The notes beneath the pieces were generated by a model. That model made no database searches. It had not been told where the DNA came from and worked only from the letters and a program-made list of their open reading frames with translations. Positions 59,653 to 64,000 of a DNA stretch of 64,000 nucleotides are shown here, piece by piece. The position numbers and the translations under genes were made by a program. The stretch spans positions 1-64,000 of the forward strand of contig OY752143.1 in assembly GCA_963573315.1 (NCBI GenBank), given 5' to 3'. Within the stretch, counting starts at the first letter, position 1. Each line of letters opens with the position of its first letter. The DNA comes from Entomortierella parvispora (lineage: Eukaryota > Mortierellomycota > Mortierellomycetes > Mortierellales > Mortierellaceae).

Positions 59653-59971
59653 TTCCTGCTTGCCTATCAGTCTCTCTCTACAATTGCCCGAACAAAAGAT
59701 ACCATGCAACATTTCTGTAACAACAATCTGTAATAAATGATAATTTTTTATTTTTATTTTATACGAAAGAAATCACATGATTTTAGAGTGTTGTTTTTGT
59801 GGCTTAGGTTTTTTTTCTTTTTTTTTTGGAGCTCATGTGTTGGTGGCGGATGGTTCATTTCTGTGGCATTGTTCATTTGTCTGTGCCTCATCTTGTTCTC
59901 TTTCTGTCAACCCTTCTTTCATATACCAAATCCTCACCCCATCTTTTGTCCCGACCCCATTATACAATATC

Positions 59972-61728
59972 ATGGTCGAAGAAAAAGCCAACGTTATCGC
60001 TCAGTTCTACAACGAGGAGGGCGTGGCCTCAGGCCCTGCCCTGAGCCTGCCCGTTGATGTGAACCAAGAGCATCTTGCTATCTTGTTGAACAGTCTTTTG
60101 GGCACTGTAAGAAATGATGAATATGACAAAGGATTCTAGAACTCAAAAAAGCATTTGAGCAAGCCGCTTCTCTTATTATTGTCTTGTATCACTGACATTT
60201 TCTTTTTTTACATACATTTGTAGGAGGAGGATCCTCTGCCATACACCTTCGAGATTGCCGAAACCGAGATTGTCAACACATTGGATCAGGATATCATTCA
60301 AAGCGGGAAGCACTCAACTGAAGAAACATTCAAGATCATTTATAGACCTCAGGCTGTCTTCCGTGTGAGGGCCGTGACTCGCTGCTCGTCTTCTCTTACT
60401 GGTCATACGGACGCAATTCTTTGCGTTCAATTCTCGCCCTGTGGCACCATGTTGGCCTCTGGAGGAGGCGATACTACTGTCCGCATCTGGGATCTGAACA
60501 CAGAGACACCTCAGCATCAATTGAAGGGCCATACGCACTGGGTCCAGCACGTTTCCTGGAGTCCCAACGGAAAGTACCTTGCTTCGGCTGGTATGGATGG
60601 ATTGGTCATTGTTTGGGATCCCAAGACCGGAAAGCAGCATGCAACTTTAAAGGGACATCAAAAGTGGGTCAGTGCCCTGGCCTGGGAGCCTTTGCATTTG
60701 TAAGTCGATCACTGAGTTTTGCCTTCTATACCTCTTTTCTGCAAAGAATCTCCTCATTTGTTAACTCTCTGAAATGTTTGTTGTCCTAAATATATATAGG
60801 AACTCTGCCTGCAGGAGATTGGCGTCGTCTTCGTCGGATGGAACTGTTCGTGTTTGGGATGTTGTCAAAAAGCAGCTCGAGTTTTCCATGGCTCAACATA
60901 CCGCACCCGTGATGTGCGTCAAATGGGCAGGAGATGGATTGATCTACTCTGCTTCTAGAGATAAGACGATCAAGGTCTGGGCTTCGACTGGACCTCACCC
61001 AGGAAAGTTGGTCAAGGTTCTTTCAGGACATGCTCATTGGGTCACCACATTAGCCTTGAGCACGGATGCGGTTTTGAGAACAGGCGCCAACGATCACACT
61101 GGAAAAATGTACAAGGACGAGGCAGAGGCCCAGAAGAGGGCGTTGCAGCGTTATGAACAAGCTATTGCGATCAACCCAGAGAGACTTTGCTCCGGATCTG
61201 ACGATTTCACAATGTATCTTTGGCCCAACAAGAAGGAGGAAGGCGTCGAGGGCAAGAAGGCTGCACCCAAGAGAATGGTTGGTCATCAAAAGACTGTCAA
61301 CCATGTCAGCTTCTCACCCGATGGCCGCTACATTGCCTCGGCAAGTTTTGACAAGTCGGTCAAGATCTGGGATAGCCGTGACGGTAAATTCATTGCCTCG
61401 CTCAGAGGCCACGTCGCAGAGGTGTACCAGGTTGTTTGGTCGAGTGATAGCAGAATGTTGCTTTCCTGCAGCAAGGACAGCACTATCAAACTGTGGGATA
61501 TCAAGACAAAGAAGATGAAGATGGAGCTCCCAGGACATTTGGACGAAGTTTTCACGGTCGATTGGAGTCCATCGGGCGACAAGGCTGCAAGTGGAAGCAA
61601 GGACAAGACGTTGAAAATGTAAGTTTGTCGAGTTTCCTCTTTTTTCTACTGTTTGGGTGCATGGTATGTTGCTGCCTTCATTTTATTAATAATACTCTGT
61701 TTCATTGTGCTCTAGCTGGAAGTACTAA
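59972..61728 (+). CDS. Notchless/Rsa4 WD-repeat ribosome assembly factor
   Basis: Four exons: 59972-60106, 60224-60699, 60800-61618 and 61716-61728 (the last adds only the terminal WKY); 480 residues, close to human NLE1. An N-terminal NLE domain (VIAQFYNEEG, then PLPYTFEIAETEI) is followed by eight WD40 repeats, with GH...WD units such as LASGGGDTTVRIWD, SASRDKTIKVW and SASFDKSVKIWD. In yeast, Rsa4 binds pre-60S particles in the nucleus, and its NLE domain is pulled by the Rea1 MIDAS domain to release assembly factors. It converges with the ClpX gene, 184 bp away. Confidence 0.95.
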
Positions 61729-61912
61729 ATATCACCATAGCAGCCTGTGCCCATGTACCATAGTTTCATTCATCATCAATACACTATTTCATCTTATCTC
61801 TGTGTCGTCGTGTAGTTATTTATTTATTTACAATTGGGACAAAAAAAGAAATTCATTGAGAGGGAGTCGAATGGACGACAGCTCGTAGTTTCATCAATTT
61901 GCATTGGGCGCT

Positions 61913-64000
61913 TTACAAGGAAACAGCTTCTGCAGCTGCTGGCTCTTCCTCTTGTCTACCCCTGTTGCGGTCTACGTCGTCCCGATTCAAGGCCTCCGTC
62001 ACGCTGGCCTCGGCGCCTCTAGTAAAGCACATTGCAGGTTTCTTCCCAAGCGCCACCTCTTTGTCAATGACAATGTGTTTGATAGACGATCCAGGGGCTT
62101 CATACATGACCTCAAGTAGCAGCGACTCCTACATTATTTTGAGAAACACGTAAATGTAAGTATACAGAGAGCTGTATGATTCTCCTGGATAACGTCTCGA
62201 TTGCCGCGAAAATAATACGACGTACCATGATACGTCTCAAGCCGCGGGCACCCGTCTGCTTCTCAATGGCTTGATTAGCAATTGTAAAGAGCGCCTCTTG
62301 TGAAAAGTGAATCTTGATATCACCGAGTGCAAAAAGTCCTTGATACTGCTTGACAAGCGAGTTACGAGGCTCGGTCAGGACCCTCACTAACGCTGCAGAA
62401 TCCAAATGATTCACAGAGGCCACAACTGGCAAGCGTCCAATAAATTCTGGGATCAACCCAAATTTGATTAGATCTAACAAAATGGGTTGAGTCCAAGGTC
62501 AGTTTGACATTCGAGTCTAGAGTCATACTTGGTGAATCAATTTGGAGAATGTACTTGCCTGCTGGGTCGACCTGGTCCAACAAACGGCTGACCTGAGATG
62601 ATGCCCCCTTAGCAGTGCCGAGTTCAGAGGTAGGGGCGCGAACCATGGCGTCGAATCCAATCGAGCCCTTGGAAACTCTGTCCAACACAATTTTTTCCAA
62701 TCCAATGAACGCTCCGCTCAAGATAAAGAGGATATTGCTCGTATCCACAGAGTAAACCTCGCCCTTGGCGCCTGGCCCTCCGCCTCCACCATTGGCACCG
62801 GGTCCTCCAATCCCTGGGAGACCACTTTTTCGACCGCCACCACCACTTGCCGTTGATCCGTTCCAATTGTTACCATTCTTTTCCGTGACGTTTACCACCG
62901 TACCCTCCAGCATCCGTAAAAGCGCCTGTTGGACACCTTCTCCAGAGACATCCTTTGAGATTGACATTGTGTCTGGTCGCTTTGAGATCTTGTCAATTTC
63001 ATCAATAAACACTATCCCACACTCTGCTTTCTTGATGTTGTAGTCGCAGTTCTAAATAAACAGGTGCAGGCTGTTAGTGATGAATTCCTTCACCTAGTAC
63101 AAAGAATGAGAGTGGCAAAAAAACATACTTGAAGGAGTCTATGAATGACCATCTCGACATCCTCGCCTACATAGCCCGCCTGCGTGAATGGAGTCGCTAT
63201 AACACAACCGTCAAATTATTTTTCAGACAAACGTTGGCGAAAATCAAGAGATACCATCTCTTTATCAGTGATTACGTACCATCTGACATAGAAAAGGGCA
63301 CATTGAGCACCTTTGCTAGAGTCCTGGCCAGCAGGGTCTTTCCCGATCCTGTTGGTCCGAGAAGCAGCACGTTGCTCTTGTCAAAGATGGTGGGTGGTGT
63401 TCTCGATGCAGCATCTGCCAGCGCGTTCTGCTGCTGTTGTTGGTAGTGTTGCTGCTGCTGCTGTTGTTGTTGTTGTTGCAATTGAGTTGGAGTCACCGGA
63501 GGAGGTCGTTGGTACGTATCGTATGGTTGCGAGAACATCGACGGCGGATTCTGAGGAAGACCATGTCCATGGCCACTAGAGACAGAATTAATCCAGGGCT
63601 GCCGATGTGGATAGTGGATTGCTTCTATATGGTCAAACAAGAAGAGGGGTTAAATAACGCCAGATCCACTGCGCACGCTACCCTCCGTCCAGTTCACAAA
63701 GCCGCATATTCCTGTGGCACCAACACCACCAGCTCCAATGGTCAAGCAGCAGAGAGGAAGACTAAGGTTATTTAGGGCGAATGTGCTCCCCCTTTGGATA
63801 GAGTTTCACATGACACGGATTGGGTTGAAAGAGTCACCACCCACTTACGACGACCAGGGACATAATGTATGTCATTGCTCGCACCACCGACGGCGTCAGA
63901 TCCAGGCTGAGTTGAGGCCGAGCTAGAAGCGGATGAAGATGATGGCGACGCTGGCGAGGAAGGAGGGGAATTGTAAGGCTCAATAATAGGATCGGGCGTG
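61913..64000 (-). CDS. Mitochondrial ClpX-type AAA+ unfoldase, 5' part beyond the window
   Basis: The C-terminal exons are clear: 63624-63280, 63196-63129, 63051-62559, 62473-62226 and 62128-61913 (stop). Motifs: Walker [20 protein letters not shown], Walker [37 protein letters not shown] and [10 protein letters not shown], all hallmark ClpX. The intron after 62559 starts with GC (GCAAGT), a GC-AG intron. Upstream, a 30-nt exon (63711-63682) and an exon from 63849 to the window edge fit in phase, but the usual YVVGQ..AKK segment is not seen. A Gln-rich and a Gly-rich insert are present. In mitochondria, ClpX unfolds substrates and activates heme synthesis; fungi without ClpP keep it alone. 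Confidence 0.9.

Overview
This window reads as the left end of a fungal chromosome. It opens on telomeric DNA (C-rich strand outward). The rest has short spliceosomal introns (roughly 50 to 160 bp), an APSES transcription factor, a KIN1-type kinase and Crinkler (CRN) effector genes. CRN expansion, polyglutamine-rich regulators and the overall gene set suit an early-diverging fungus. A Mortierellaceae-like Mucoromycota is my best guess, but no species can be named from the sequence alone.

Region 1 (1-~30,500) is subtelomeric and accessory. The telomere repeat is TTTTTTAGGG (10 nt). It is followed by a solo LTR, a perfect 27-bp inverted repeat and about 1.4 kb of purine-rich minisatellites. Then comes a CRN neighbourhood: two full-length four-exon CRN genes (9908-13013 and 23627-26726), an orphan CRN header (13937-13440, minus) and two decayed CRN effector remnants on the minus strand (about 7050-6390 and 29045-28290). 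The two full CRN genes are identical over 1,954 bp, flanked by sequence about 8-9% different, which points to recent gene conversion. Between them lie two multi-exon genes of an unnamed family with a C-terminal D...ExK...Q signature resembling PD-(D/E)XK nucleases, and a truncated XPG/FEN1-like N-terminal fragment.

Region 2 (30,544-39,854) holds an APSES regulator (minus strand, six exons) and about 6.6 kb upstream of it with no gene I can support.

Region 3 (39,864-44,749) is the highlight: a complete 4,886-bp DNA transposon. It has perfect 333-bp terminal inverted repeats and a 9-bp target-site duplication (ACAAAATTG). It carries two convergent genes, a RecQ-like helicase and a DUF6589-like transposase, and each begins inside a TIR. 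The identical TIRs therefore place the same promoter and the same first codons on both genes. The element sits 186 bp upstream of a 418-codon gene of unknown function.

Region 4 (44,945-64,000) is conserved housekeeping DNA. It contains HEL2/ZNF598 ribosome-quality-control ligase (minus), KIN1-like kinase (minus), CNNM/MAM3 transporter (minus), siroheme synthase/MET1-like (plus), RSA4/Notchless ribosome-assembly factor (plus) and mitochondrial ClpX (minus, cut by the window edge). Exon structures were worked out by hand from GT/AG sites and reading phase; all have consistent phase unless noted.
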